This document shows, in pieces, positions 26,438 to 35,911 of a stretch of DNA of 64,000 nucleotides. Source of the DNA: Chitinophaga lutea (GTDB lineage: Bacteria; Bacteroidota; Bacteroidia; Chitinophagales; Chitinophagaceae); contig NZ_RPDH01000001.1 of the NCBI RefSeq assembly GCF_003813775.1, positions 496,001 to 560,000 on the forward strand. Reading direction: 5' to 3'. The notes below the pieces were generated by a model. The model saw nothing but the letters and a program-made list of their open reading frames with translations. It was not told the origin of the DNA and did not search any database. Every line of letters starts with the position of its first letter. The first letter of the stretch is position 1. The position numbers and the translations under genes are program-made.

Positions 26438-29353
26438 ATGAAAAATTGGTTGGTTGCGCTAGCCCTGGGGGTGGCGTGTGCTGCACAAGCTCAGCAGAAA
26501 GATTACGCAGAAAAAGTAAATCCATTCATCGGTACCGGTGGCCACGGCCACACCTATCCCGGCCCCAGCATGCCCTTCGGTATGGTGCAGCTGAGCCCTG
26601 ATACCCGCCTCAAAGGCTGGGACGGATGCTCCGGGTATCACTACACCGACTCCGTGATGTACGGGTTTTCTCATACCCACCTCAGCGGCACTGGCATCGA
26701 AGATTATTGTGACGTGCTGCTCATGCCCGTTACCGGCAAACCTTCCTGGAATAACGAAGAATACGCCTCCCCTTTCTCCCACCGCAACGAAAAAGCGTAC
26801 GCCGGCTTTTACAGCGTGCTGCTCGACAAATATAACGTCAAGGCATCCCTCACCGCCACCAAACGGGTAGGCCTGCATAAATACGAATTCCCCGCCTCGG
26901 CACAGGAAGGGCATGTGCTGCTCGACCTCTATCACCGCGACATCGTCATCAATTCCAGCCTGAAAGTGGTGAACGACAGTACCGTGATCGGGATGCGCCG
27001 CTCCACCTCCTGGGCCAAAGACCAGATCCTGTTCTTCGCCATGAAGTTTTCCCGGCCCTTCCGGTCGCACACAGTGGCCCTGTCTGACAGCACCAAAGGC
27101 GCGCTCCCCCAGGCCGAAGGCCGCAATATCAAAGCCTATTTCACTTTCAACACCGCCCAGCCGCTCTATGTAAAAGTGGCCATCTCCGGCGTCAGTGAAG
27201 CAGGCGCGCTCAAAAACCTCGACGCGGAAATGCCGGGCTTCGACTTCGATAAAACCCTCGCCGACGCCAAAGCAGCCTGGAATAAAGAACTGGGCAAAAT
27301 CGAAGTGAAAGGCGGCACGGCCGACCAGCAGGCGATTTTTTACAGCGCGCTCTACCACGCCTGCCTCAATCCGAATCTTTATATGGATGTGGACGGCCAG
27401 TACCGCGGCACTGACCTGAAAATCCACAAAGCCGAAGGTTTCGACAACTACAGCGTGTTCTCCCTCTGGGATACCCACAGGGCCCTCCACCCGCTCATGA
27501 CGCTCATCAACCAGCAGAAAACCAACGACTGGATCAATACCTTCCTGGCGCAATATAAATACGGCGGCATGCTGCCGGTATGGGAACTGAGCGGCAACGA
27601 AACCTTCTGCATGATCGGTTACCATTCCGTGCCCGTGATCGTAGACGCCTACCAGAAAGGCATCCGCGGCTACGACGCCAGATACGCCCTCGAAGCCATG
27701 CGCAGCTACGCGGAAGGGGAACGTTTCGGCATGCAGCACTACATCCGCCAGGGTTACCTGAGCATGGACACGCAGCCGGAATCGGTATCGCGCACGCTGG
27801 AGTATTCGTACGACGACTGGTGCATCGCACAGATGGGAAAAATGCTCGGCAACACCGAAGTGTTTAACCGTTATATGAAACGCGCCCAGTCGTACAAAAA
27901 CCTCTACGACGCCTCTACCGGCTTTATGCGCGGCAAAATCGGCGGCCGCTGGATGAGCCCCTTCGACCCTACCGAGGTGAACAACTTCTTCACCGAAGCC
28001 AATTCCTGGCAGTACAGCTTCGCCGTTCCGCAGGATGTGAGCGGGATGATCAGGCTTTATGGCGGCAAGGAAAAATTCACCAAAAAACTGAACCTGCTAT
28101 TCACCACCGAAGATAAACTCTCCGGCCGCCACCAGTCGGACATTACCGGCCTCATCGGCCAGTATGCCCACGGGAACGAGCCGAGCCATCATATCGCTTA
28201 CCTTTTCAACTACCTCGGCCAGCCCTGGCGCACGCAGGAACTGGTGCACCAGGTGATGACCACGCTGTACCACAATGCGCCCGACGGGCTGAGCGGCAAC
28301 GAAGACTGCGGCCAGATGAGCGCATGGTACGTGATGAGCGCCATGGGCATCTACCCGGTAACGCCCGGCGCGGGCACTTATGCCCTCGGCACGCCCACCT
28401 TCGACGAGGTGAAGCTGCATTTCGAGAACGGCAAATCGTTCACCATCAAAGCCAGCCAACTCTCTGACAAAAATTTTTATGTACAGGGCGTCAAAGTGAA
28501 CGGCAAAGCGCTCCCCAATTCGTGGATCGCGCACAGCACCATGATGCAGGGCGGCAGCATGGAATTCACCATGGGCGCAACACCCAATAAAACATGGGCC
28601 GCAACCGACGCGAACGTGCCACACAGCAGCATCGCCAGCAACCAGATCGTAGCCGTGCCGTACGCGGAAGCGGCTTCCGACCGGTTTACCGCCACCATGA
28701 AGGTATCGCTGAAAGAAGTGGAGCCCAACACCGTTATTTATTATACGCTGGATGGCTCCACCCCTACCAGCCGCTCCACGAAATACACGCAGCCCGTCAC
28801 CCTGAACAAAACCACCACGCTCAAAGCGGTGGCTTTCCGCAACGGCCAGTACAGCCAGGTGATGCAGACGCCTTTCTACCTCATCCCCACCGATAAAACC
28901 ATCCAGGTATTATCCAAAATCCATCCGCAGTTCGAAGCGGGCGGACCGGACGGCCTGATCGACGGCATCCGCGGGCAGGACGATTTCAGGCTCGGCGCCT
29001 GGCAGAGCCACTATCCCGGTAACCTCGAAGCGATCGTGGACCTGAAAGCGCCGCGCCAGCTGAAAAAGCTCGGCCTGAGCGTGCTGCAGGACCTCGGCGT
29101 GTGGATCTGGTATCCCACACAGGTGGAATTCTTCGTGTCCGATAACGGGAAAGACTTCAGCAGCGCCGGCGTGGTGAAAAACACGTTCTCCGACCGGGAA
29201 TACGGCAGCTTCACCCAGGTGCTGAGCCTGCCGGTAAACATCAGAACCCGCTACGTAAAAGTGGTGGCTACTACCCATGGCATCATCCCCGACTGGCACC
29301 CCGGCAAAGGCGAGCCCTGTCATATTTTTGCCGATGAAATCATTATTGAGTAG
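26438..29353 (+). CDS. GH92 exo-alpha-mannosidase with C-terminal chitobiase-like and discoidin-like modules
   Basis: This is a 971-residue exported enzyme with signal peptide MKNWLVALALGVACAAQAQ. The catalytic part (about 25-740) has GH92 hallmarks: VNPFIGTGGHGHTYPGPSMP, FSHTHLSGTG, GNEPSHH and GNEDCGQMSAWY. GH92 enzymes are calcium-dependent inverting alpha-mannosidases that trim high-mannose N-glycans. The C-terminus adds a chitobiase C-terminal-like module (YTLDGSTPTSRSTKY, about 750-815) and a galactose-binding/F5-F8-like module (about 825-970). The same arrangement occurs in the GH20 neighbour 27 bp downstream, and the two are surely cotranscribed. The linkage preference (alpha-1,2, -1,3 or -1,6) cannot be read from the sequence. 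Confidence 0.95.
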   Translation: MKNWLVALALGVACAAQAQQKDYAEKVNPFIGTGGHGHTYPGPSMPFGMVQLSPDTRLKGWDGCSGYHYTDSVMYGFSHTHLSGTGIEDYCDVLLMPVTGKPSWNNEEYASPFSHRNEKAYAGFYSVLLDKYNVKASLTATKRVGLHKYEFPASAQEGHVLLDLYHRDIVINSSLKVVNDSTVIGMRRSTSWAKDQILFFAMKFSRPFRSHTVALSDSTKGALPQAEGRNIKAYFTFNTAQPLYVKVAISGVSEAGALKNLDAEMPGFDFDKTLADAKAAWNKELGKIEVKGGTADQQAIFYSALYHACLNPNLYMDVDGQYRGTDLKIHKAEGFDNYSVFSLWDTHRALHPLMTLINQQKTNDWINTFLAQYKYGGMLPVWELSGNETFCMIGYHSVPVIVDAYQKGIRGYDARYALEAMRSYAEGERFGMQHYIRQGYLSMDTQPESVSRTLEYSYDDWCIAQMGKMLGNTEVFNRYMKRAQSYKNLYDASTGFMRGKIGGRWMSPFDPTEVNNFFTEANSWQYSFAVPQDVSGMIRLYGGKEKFTKKLNLLFTTEDKLSGRHQSDITGLIGQYAHGNEPSHHIAYLFNYLGQPWRTQELVHQVMTTLYHNAPDGLSGNEDCGQMSAWYVMSAMGIYPVTPGAGTYALGTPTFDEVKLHFENGKSFTIKASQLSDKNFYVQGVKVNGKALPNSWIAHSTMMQGGSMEFTMGATPNKTWAATDANVPHSSIASNQIVAVPYAEAASDRFTATMKVSLKEVEPNTVIYYTLDGSTPTSRSTKYTQPVTLNKTTTLKAVAFRNGQYSQVMQTPFYLIPTDKTIQVLSKIHPQFEAGGPDGLIDGIRGQDDFRLGAWQSHYPGNLEAIVDLKAPRQLKKLGLSVLQDLGVWIWYPTQVEFFVSDNGKDFSSAGVVKNTFSDREYGSFTQVLSLPVNIRTRYVKVVATTHGIIPDWHPGKGEPCHIFADEIIIE

Positions 29354-29380
29354 TATTTTCCGGAAGCTAACGACCTGAAC

Positions 29381-31696
29381 ATGACGATAAAAAACCTATT
29401 CCACCTGGCCATCCTGGCCGGCGCAACGGGCCTCGCCGCCTGCGGAGACGCCGGGCCGGCCGAAACCGCGCCCAAAGCGCCCGTGAATATCATTCCCATG
29501 CCCGCGCGGCTCACCGAACAGGCGGATTCATTCCGGCTCGACAAACAGACCGTGCTGGTAGCCGTGGCGGAGGCCGACAAACAGGCCGCCGCCCTGTTCA
29601 ACGAATACTTCAAAAGCCTCAGCGGCTACGAACTGAAGATGCAGGACAGCGGCGCCCGCAACGCCATCATCTTCAAAAGCATGCCGGCCAGCGAAAAAGG
29701 GCTGCCGGAAACGTACCACCTGAAAGTGAGCGCAGACCAGGTGACCGTGAGCGGCGACGATGCCGCCGGCACTTTCTACGGCATGCAAACACTGATCCAG
29801 CTGTTGCCCGTACAGAAGGCCCAGGCGTTCTGGCTCCCCGGCGTCGACATTTTCGATCAGCCCCGCTTCGCCTACCGCGGGCTGCACCTGGATGTGGGCC
29901 GCCACATGTTCCCGGTGGAGTTCATCAAAAAATACATCGACCTGATGGCCATGCACAAGCTCAATACTTTCCACTGGCACCTCACGGAAGACCAGGGCTG
30001 GCGCATCGAGATCAAAAAATACCCGAAGCTGCAGGAAGTGGCCTCGCGCCGTAAAGAAAGCATGGTGGGCCATTACAACGATCAGCAATTCGACGGCAAA
30101 CCCTACGGTGGTTTTTATACGCAGGAACAGATCAGGGAAGTGGTGAAATACGCCGAAAGCCGCCATGTGACCGTGCTGCCGGAAATCGAGATGCCCGGCC
30201 ACTCTTTGGCTGCGCTCGCTGCATATCCCGAACTGGGCTGCACCGGCGGGCCGTATGAAGTAGGCACCAAATGGGGCGTGCTGGACGACGTGTATTGCGC
30301 CGGCAACGACAGTGTGTATATGTTCCTGCAGGATGTGCTCGACGAAGTGATGATGCTCTTCCCCGGCAAATACATCCACATCGGCGGCGACGAAAGCCCG
30401 AAAGTGCGCTGGGAGAAATGCCCCAAATGCCAGCAACGCATCAAGGAACTCGGACTGAAAGACGAACATGCGCTGCAGAGTTATTTTATCCAGCGCATGG
30501 AAAAATACCTGAACAGCAAAGGCCGCCAGATCATCGGCTGGGACGAGATACTGGAAGGCGGCCTGGCGCCGAACGCCACCGTGATGAGCTGGCGCGGCAC
30601 CGAAGGCGGTATTGCGGCGGCCAAACAACATCACGACGTGATCATGACGCCCGGCAACTACGTGTATTTCGATCACTACCAGTCGCAGGGCAAAAACGAG
30701 CCGGTGGCCATCGGCGGCTTTACGCCGGTGAGCGAGGTGTATGCCTACGAACCCGTGCCGCAGGAACTGAGCAAGGAAGAAAGCCAGTACATCAAAGGCG
30801 CGCAGGCCAACGTATGGACGGAGTACATCAAAAACTCCGAGCACGTGGAATACATGGTCTATCCCCGCGCCATTGCGCTGGCGGAAGTGCTGTGGTCGCC
30901 CGCGGAAAAGAAAAATTACGACAACTTCCTCGACCGCCTGAAAACCCATCTTCCCCGCCTTGAAATGAAAGGCGTGAATTACGCCAAACATGTGTTTGAA
31001 GTGCGAGGGCAGGTGGAAAGCGATCAGAAAGGCGGCGTGCAGGTGAAACTCGACAGCAAGCTCGACGGCGGCGTGATCACTTACACCACCGACAGTACGG
31101 CGCCCACCGCACAATCCACCCGCTACTCCGGGCCGGTGGCGGTACAGCAAACCGGCGCCATCCGCGCGGCGGTGTTCCAGGGCGACAAACAGTACGGCAA
31201 CGAATTCCAGCAGGCATTTACGCTGCACAAAGCAGTGGGCAAAAACGTGACCCTGGCCAAACCACCGCACCAGAGCTACAATCCCGGCAGCGCGTTTGCC
31301 CTCGTGAACGGCATTGCCGGTGTGAAGGAATTCAACGACAACCAATGGTCCGGTTTCAACGGCAGCAATTTCGAAGCGGTGGTAGACCTGGGCATCGATT
31401 CCGTGGAGATCACGGAAATTGCCATCGGCACGCTCGGCAACCCCGACCAGTGGATTTACCTGCCGAAAGAAGTGGACTTTTTATTGTCGGCTGACGGGAA
31501 AAACTTCAAAAGCGCCGACAAGCTGAAAGAAATAGACGTGAAACAGAAAGGCATCCGGAAACTCTCGGTTCGCCCGGAGAAAGCAAAAGCGCGGTATGTG
31601 AAAATCATCGCGAGAAATGCCGGTACGATCCCCAAAGGGGCCGCGGGAGAAGGCAACCCGGCCTGGCTGTTCGTGGATGAGATCTATGTGAAGTAA
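29381..31696 (+). CDS. GH20 beta-N-acetylhexosaminidase lipoprotein
   Basis: This is a 771-residue lipoprotein (lipobox GLAAC, Cys21) that should remove terminal beta-GlcNAc or beta-GalNAc by substrate-assisted catalysis. The GH20b N-terminal domain spans about 35-155. The TIM barrel begins at FAYRGLHLDVGRHMFPVEFI and contains the catalytic Asp-Glu pair in HIGGDESPKVRW (Asp337-Glu338). After the barrel come a chitobiase C-terminal-like module (YTTDSTAPTAQSTRYSGPV, about 565-600) and a discoidin-like module to the end, as in the GH92 protein. It is cotranscribed with GH92, and the product GlcNAc could feed NagB downstream. Confidence 0.96.
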   Translation: MTIKNLFHLAILAGATGLAACGDAGPAETAPKAPVNIIPMPARLTEQADSFRLDKQTVLVAVAEADKQAAALFNEYFKSLSGYELKMQDSGARNAIIFKSMPASEKGLPETYHLKVSADQVTVSGDDAAGTFYGMQTLIQLLPVQKAQAFWLPGVDIFDQPRFAYRGLHLDVGRHMFPVEFIKKYIDLMAMHKLNTFHWHLTEDQGWRIEIKKYPKLQEVASRRKESMVGHYNDQQFDGKPYGGFYTQEQIREVVKYAESRHVTVLPEIEMPGHSLAALAAYPELGCTGGPYEVGTKWGVLDDVYCAGNDSVYMFLQDVLDEVMMLFPGKYIHIGGDESPKVRWEKCPKCQQRIKELGLKDEHALQSYFIQRMEKYLNSKGRQIIGWDEILEGGLAPNATVMSWRGTEGGIAAAKQHHDVIMTPGNYVYFDHYQSQGKNEPVAIGGFTPVSEVYAYEPVPQELSKEESQYIKGAQANVWTEYIKNSEHVEYMVYPRAIALAEVLWSPAEKKNYDNFLDRLKTHLPRLEMKGVNYAKHVFEVRGQVESDQKGGVQVKLDSKLDGGVITYTTDSTAPTAQSTRYSGPVAVQQTGAIRAAVFQGDKQYGNEFQQAFTLHKAVGKNVTLAKPPHQSYNPGSAFALVNGIAGVKEFNDNQWSGFNGSNFEAVVDLGIDSVEITEIAIGTLGNPDQWIYLPKEVDFLLSADGKNFKSADKLKEIDVKQKGIRKLSVRPEKAKARYVKIIARNAGTIPKGAAGEGNPAWLFVDEIYVK

Positions 31697-31712
31697 TAAC
31701 GTTTGTCATCAT

Positions 31713-31748
31713 AAAAAAGGCCGCTCCGTTCACCGGGGCGGCCTTTTT
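31713..31748. terminator. Intrinsic terminator after the GH92-GH20 operon, bidirectional
   Basis: AAAAAGGCCGCTCCG (31714-31728) pairs with CGGGGCGGCCTTTTT (31734-31748) with one G-U wobble around a 5-nt loop. The A and T runs allow termination in both directions, serving GH20 and possibly the convergent small gene. Confidence 0.85.
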
Positions 31749-31825
31749 CGCAGTTTGACCGGTGCGCTAAGCACCGGCCCGTCCTTCTGTATACTATTCG
31801 TGACTCAGTCCTACACTGTGCGTGT

Positions 31826-32230
31826 TTATTTATTAACCCACAAAGTCCACTTTGCATCAAACTTGTACCACTTACCGTCGGGCGCCTCCCATTTCCATTC
31901 GGGCACTTCCGCGAAGTTCTTGCCGCCGTCTGCCGTCCACCACAGCTTTCCGTCCCCGATCTTCAGCCAGCGCCCGTCTTTGTCCGCCCACATACCGCCG
32001 TCCACAACGGCCCATTGCTGCCCGTCGGTGCTCCACCATAGCTGGGCGTTTTTGTCGAGTTTGTACCAGTAAGTTTTGCCGTCTTTTTTGCCGGACCAGG
32101 TGCCTGTTTTGGATTTTTCCCAGTCCTGGTCAATATTTGTGTACCCACCTGCAGTTTTTCCGGAGTTTGCCGCTACACCAGCCGGGACCGTTAAGATGAT
32201 CACGGCGGCCAGCATTAACAATTTTTTCAT
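31826..32230 (-). CDS. Small secreted tryptophan-rich repeat protein, function unknown
   Basis: I do not recognise a named family. The 134-residue product has a clear signal peptide (MKKLLMLAAVIILTVPAGVAA) and a mature part with 15 tryptophans. These lie in about four loose repeats built on W-x-DGK-x-Y and LWW-x-x-DG, for example TWSGKKDGKTYWYKLD, QLWWSTDGQQWAVVDGG, KLWWTADGGKNFAEV and WEAPDGKWYKFDAKWTLW. The pattern recalls short beta-hairpin or carbohydrate-binding repeats, and stacking Trp side chains would suit glycan or peptidoglycan binding, but that is inference. It is convergent with GH20 and divergent from nagB. A signal peptide and regular repeats support a real gene. Confidence 0.75.
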   Translation of the reverse strand: MKKLLMLAAVIILTVPAGVAANSGKTAGGYTNIDQDWEKSKTGTWSGKKDGKTYWYKLDKNAQLWWSTDGQQWAVVDGGMWADKDGRWLKIGDGKLWWTADGGKNFAEVPEWKWEAPDGKWYKFDAKWTLWVNK

Positions 32231-32452
32231 CGTGCAATTTTTAAGGTCTGGAATATATGGTTACGCACAAACACATCAGGGTCTGTCTGAATGTGTTACC
32301 GCCTGCAGGCTTGCAGAATATAGTTACGTTGGCTCCATACTTTTGGATTTTGGCGGCTCGAGAATATTATATTTCCTTTACTATAGCGCGTTCCCGATAG
32401 TAAATGATAAATTTTTCAGAACAATCCCTGTATTTTATTTAATTTTCGGGCT

Positions 32453-32466
32453 CGTTTTTAAAAACG
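32453..32466. promoter_or_regulatory. 14-bp perfect palindrome just before nagB
   Basis: CGTTTTTAAAAACG is self-complementary and ends 18 bp before the ATG at 32485, within an AT-rich leader. It may be an operator for an amino-sugar-responsive regulator. The arrangement differs from the LacI-type sites in this window. Confidence 0.35.
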
Positions 32467-32484
32467 CATTAAAAAACTTGAACA

Positions 32485-34410
32485 ATGACCATCAATCACC
32501 AGGAAATTGAACTGATAGACAGTTTCGAGCAGATTTCCGTGGAAATCCACCCTACAGCCAAGGATGGCTCAAAGGCAGTTGCGCAGGAGATAGCCGCACT
32601 TATTCGCGAAAAACAGGCCGCCAAAGAACCGGCCGTGCTGGGCCTGGCCACAGGTTCCACTCCCAAATACCTCTACGCCGAACTGGTGCGCCTGCACAAG
32701 GAAGAAGGGCTGAGCTTCAAAAACGTGGTTACTTTTAACCTGGACGAGTATTACCCCATTGAACCGGATGCTTTACAGAGCTACAACCGCTTCATGAAAG
32801 AACATTTATTCAATCATATCGACATCCCAGAAGGCAATTACCATATTCCCGACGGAACGGTGCCGAAAGAGCAGATCAAAGCCTACGCCGAAGCGTACGA
32901 GCGCAAGATCGACGAAGCGGGCGGTATCGACATCCAGATACTGGGCATCGGCAACAACGGCCACATCGGCTTCAACGAGCCGGGCGCCAACGTGAACTCA
33001 CATACCCGCCTGGTGACGCTGGACAATTCCACCCGCCTCGCCAACGCATACGAATTTTCCAACATGAGTGCGGTGCCCCGCCTGGCAGTGACTATGGGCA
33101 TCAACACCATCATGAAAGCCAAAAAGGTGGTATTGCTCGCCTGGGGCCAGCACAAAGCCAAAATCGTGTGCCGTTCCGTGGAAGGCAACAGCACCGATCA
33201 GGTACCCGCTTCCCTGCTGCAACAGCACCGTAACTGCAAGTTCGTGGTAGACGAACAGGCCGCCCTGGAGCTCACCCGCTATAAAGAGCCCTGGCTCACC
33301 GGCGACTGCGAATGGACGCCCAAACTCATCCGTAAAGCCGTTACCGGCCTGGCACTGAAGCTGAACAAGCCCATCCTGATGCTGACGGATAAAGACTACA
33401 ACAACAACGGTCTCAACGACCTGATCGTTCAATACGGCTCCGCATACGAGCTCAACATCAAGGAATTCAACGGCATCCGCGATACCATCACCGGCTGGCC
33501 CGGCGGTAAACCCGGTGCGGACCTCCCCAACCATCCGGAGCGTTCCACACCGGCCCGCAAACGCGCGCTGATCTTCTCCCCCCACCCGGACGATGATATC
33601 ATCTCCATGGGCGGCACCTTCATCCGCCTGCACGAGCAGGGCCACGATGTGCACGTAGCGTACCAGACTTCCGGCAACATCGCCGTGACCGACGAGTTCC
33701 TGCTGCGTTTCATCGACTTCGCCGTAGGTTTCGAAGGAATGTTCGACATCGACCGCAGCAAAAGCTCCCAGATCCTCGAAGATGCGAAAGCATTCATCCA
33801 GATCAAAAAGCCGAGCCAGAAAGACACACCGGAAATCCGCGCCATCAAAGGCCTCATCCGCCGTTGCGAAGCAAAAGCCACCTGCCGCTACGTTGGCGTG
33901 GGCGACGATCATGCACACTTCCAGAACCTGCCGTTCTATGAAACCGGCCTGGTAGAGAAAAAGCCCATGGGCCCCGAAGACGTGCAGCTGACCGTAGACC
34001 TGCTCCGCCAGCTGAAGCCCCAGCAGATCTTCTGCGCGGGCGACCTCGCAGACCCGCATGGCACCCACAAGGTGTGTCTCGATATCATCTTCGCCGCGCT
34101 CGAAATAGTGAAAAACGACGACTGGGCGAAAGATTGCTGGGTTTGGCTCTACAAGGGCGCATGGCAGGAATGGGACATCCACGAGATCGAAATGGCCGTG
34201 CCGATGAGCCCCGACCAGATCATGCAGAAACGCCTCGGCATCTTCATCCACCAGAGCCAGAAAGACGTAGTGCCTTTCCAGGGTACCGACGCCCGCGAGT
34301 TCTGGCAGCGCGCCGAAGAAAGGAACGCCAACACCGCCGACCTCTACGACCGCCTCGGTCTGCAGAAGTACGCCGCCATGGAGGCATTCGTACGCTACCA
34401 CTTCATGTAA
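32485..34410 (+). CDS. nagB: Glucosamine-6-phosphate deaminase fused to a PIG-L/LmbE-like deacetylase domain
   Basis: This is a 641-residue cytoplasmic protein. The N-terminal half (about 15-275) is NagB, which converts glucosamine-6-phosphate to fructose-6-phosphate and ammonia; LATGSTP (54-60), NLDEYYP (85-91) and the signature GIGNNGHIGFNEPG (154-167) are intact. After a linker, residues about 360-640 form a PIG-L/LmbE deacetylase-like domain with the zinc motif PHPDDD (366-371) and a later DPHGTHK. Such fusions are known in Bacteroidota, where the second domain might deacetylate GlcNAc-6-P or a related sugar. This would make the protein a two-step amino-sugar enzyme, although that activity is inference. 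It links GH20 and glycosylasparaginase products to glycolysis. Confidence 0.95.
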   Translation: MTINHQEIELIDSFEQISVEIHPTAKDGSKAVAQEIAALIREKQAAKEPAVLGLATGSTPKYLYAELVRLHKEEGLSFKNVVTFNLDEYYPIEPDALQSYNRFMKEHLFNHIDIPEGNYHIPDGTVPKEQIKAYAEAYERKIDEAGGIDIQILGIGNNGHIGFNEPGANVNSHTRLVTLDNSTRLANAYEFSNMSAVPRLAVTMGINTIMKAKKVVLLAWGQHKAKIVCRSVEGNSTDQVPASLLQQHRNCKFVVDEQAALELTRYKEPWLTGDCEWTPKLIRKAVTGLALKLNKPILMLTDKDYNNNGLNDLIVQYGSAYELNIKEFNGIRDTITGWPGGKPGADLPNHPERSTPARKRALIFSPHPDDDIISMGGTFIRLHEQGHDVHVAYQTSGNIAVTDEFLLRFIDFAVGFEGMFDIDRSKSSQILEDAKAFIQIKKPSQKDTPEIRAIKGLIRRCEAKATCRYVGVGDDHAHFQNLPFYETGLVEKKPMGPEDVQLTVDLLRQLKPQQIFCAGDLADPHGTHKVCLDIIFAALEIVKNDDWAKDCWVWLYKGAWQEWDIHEIEMAVPMSPDQIMQKRLGIFIHQSQKDVVPFQGTDAREFWQRAEERNANTADLYDRLGLQKYAAMEAFVRYHFM

Positions 34411-34437
34411 TCCAGTTTTAAGGATAAATCGTCAAAA

Positions 34438-34468
34438 CGGTCCGGGTAACACCCCGGACCGTTTTTTT
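34438..34468 (+). terminator. Intrinsic terminator after nagB
   Basis: CGGTCCGGG (34438-34446) pairs with CCCGGACCG (34453-34461) around a 6-nt loop and is followed by seven T residues. The rmuC promoter element follows directly. Confidence 0.9.
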
Positions 34469-34472
34469 ATTT

Positions 34473-34480
34473 TAACTTTG
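34473..34480 (+). promoter_or_regulatory. -7 promoter element for rmuC, giving a nearly leaderless mRNA
   Basis: TAACTTTG matches TAnnTTTG and ends only 6 bp before the ATG at 34487. The expected start site is therefore at or next to the start codon. Confidence 0.55.
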
Positions 34481-34486
34481 GAAGAT

Positions 34487-35908
34487 ATGAGTTGGACCCT
34501 CCTATCCGGACTGATCATCGGGCTGTTCGCGGGCAGCCTGGGCAGCTATCTCTTCCTCCGGAAATATTACATACCACTACATCAGGCACAAAAAGACAGG
34601 CTCGACCTGGAAGCCGCACTGGCGCAGCGTTTGACACGTCAGCAGGTGCAGGATGAGTATGTGCTCCGCGAGATGTACGACAATACGCTGTACACCCTGC
34701 AGGAAAAAGACAAACAGCTCGAGGCGCAGCACACCGAGATCAGGAGCCTCGACAGCCGGCTTTCCGCCACCAGCAAAGAAAGCGAGCTGCTGCGGCAGCA
34801 ACTGGCGGAACTGGGGCAGGACCTCCGGAAGATACACGAGGCCAACCGCGAAGAATTCAGAAACCTCGCCGCCGATATCCTCAAAGAAAAGAGCCGCGAC
34901 TTCGTGGAAACCAACAAAACCGCCATGGACCACATCCTGGCGCCGCTGAAAACAGACATCGGCCAGTTCAGGAAGACGATTGAAGACACCCGCAAAGAAG
35001 ACATACAGGACATCACTTCCCTCAAAAAGGAAATCGAATCGCTCCACCGGCTCAACAGCCAGCTGAGCGAAGACGCGCAGCGCCTCGCCGGCGCCCTTAA
35101 ATCCGACGTGAAGGTGCAGGGCAACTGGGGCGAAGACCGCCTCCGCCTCATCCTCGAATCCGAAGGGCTGCAGCAGTACATCGATTACACGCGCGAGGAA
35201 GTGCACCGCGACACCGAAGCCGACCGCAACCGCCGTCCCGATTTTATCCTGAAACTGCCCGACGGCAAACACCTCGTGATCGACAGCAAGGTGTCGCTGA
35301 ACGCCTATGTGGCTTATTTTAACGCCAGCGAACCGGAAGAAAAGAAAGGGCACCTGCGCCAGCTCGTCAAAAACATCAACGAACATATCGACGAGCTTTC
35401 CGGGCGTAACTATCATTCGCTCGGCAGCCTGAACACGCCCGATTTCGTGTTCCTGTTCATGCATTTCGAATCCGCGCTCACGCTGGCACTGAACGAAAGC
35501 CCCGATATATTTACCCGGGCGCTGAAGAAAAAGATCGTGCTCATTACACCCTCCACGCTCGTGGCCACTTTCAAGATCGTGCGCCTGCTGTGGCAGCACG
35601 AAAACAGAACGCGCAACGTGGAAGAAATATTCCGGCAATGCGGGTTGCTGTACGATAAATTCGCGCTCTTCCTCGAAGAGATGCAAAGCCTCGGCAACAA
35701 CCTGAAGCAAGCCACCAACGCCTACGACGATGCCATGAACCGGCTGAAAGACGGGAAACGGAAAGGCGATACGATCATCGGGCGTTTTGAGACCATCCGC
35801 AACCTGGATGCCCGCACGAACAAAAACCTCCCGAAGGAAATTATCACGGAAATGGATATCCTGTTTCCGGACGACGATATAAAACTGGTAAACGGAAAAG
35901 ACGCATAA
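34487..35908 (+). CDS. rmuC: DNA recombination protein RmuC
   Basis: This 473-residue protein belongs to the RmuC family, putative membrane-tethered nucleases that limit recombination at inverted repeats. There is one N-terminal membrane helix (about 2-24), a long coiled coil (about 30-190), then the conserved RmuC core with VQGNWGEDRLRLILESEGL, RPDFILKLPDGKHLVIDSKV and PDFVFLFMHFESAL. The ATG at 34487 is chosen over an in-frame TTG three codons earlier, because the TTG lies inside the promoter element. It is the first gene of a tight five-gene run on the plus strand; the next gene starts 3 bp after its stop. Confidence 0.95.
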   Translation: MSWTLLSGLIIGLFAGSLGSYLFLRKYYIPLHQAQKDRLDLEAALAQRLTRQQVQDEYVLREMYDNTLYTLQEKDKQLEAQHTEIRSLDSRLSATSKESELLRQQLAELGQDLRKIHEANREEFRNLAADILKEKSRDFVETNKTAMDHILAPLKTDIGQFRKTIEDTRKEDIQDITSLKKEIESLHRLNSQLSEDAQRLAGALKSDVKVQGNWGEDRLRLILESEGLQQYIDYTREEVHRDTEADRNRRPDFILKLPDGKHLVIDSKVSLNAYVAYFNASEPEEKKGHLRQLVKNINEHIDELSGRNYHSLGSLNTPDFVFLFMHFESALTLALNESPDIFTRALKKKIVLITPSTLVATFKIVRLLWQHENRTRNVEEIFRQCGLLYDKFALFLEEMQSLGNNLKQATNAYDDAMNRLKDGKRKGDTIIGRFETIRNLDARTNKNLPKEIITEMDILFPDDDIKLVNGKDA

Positions 35909-35911
35909 CCT

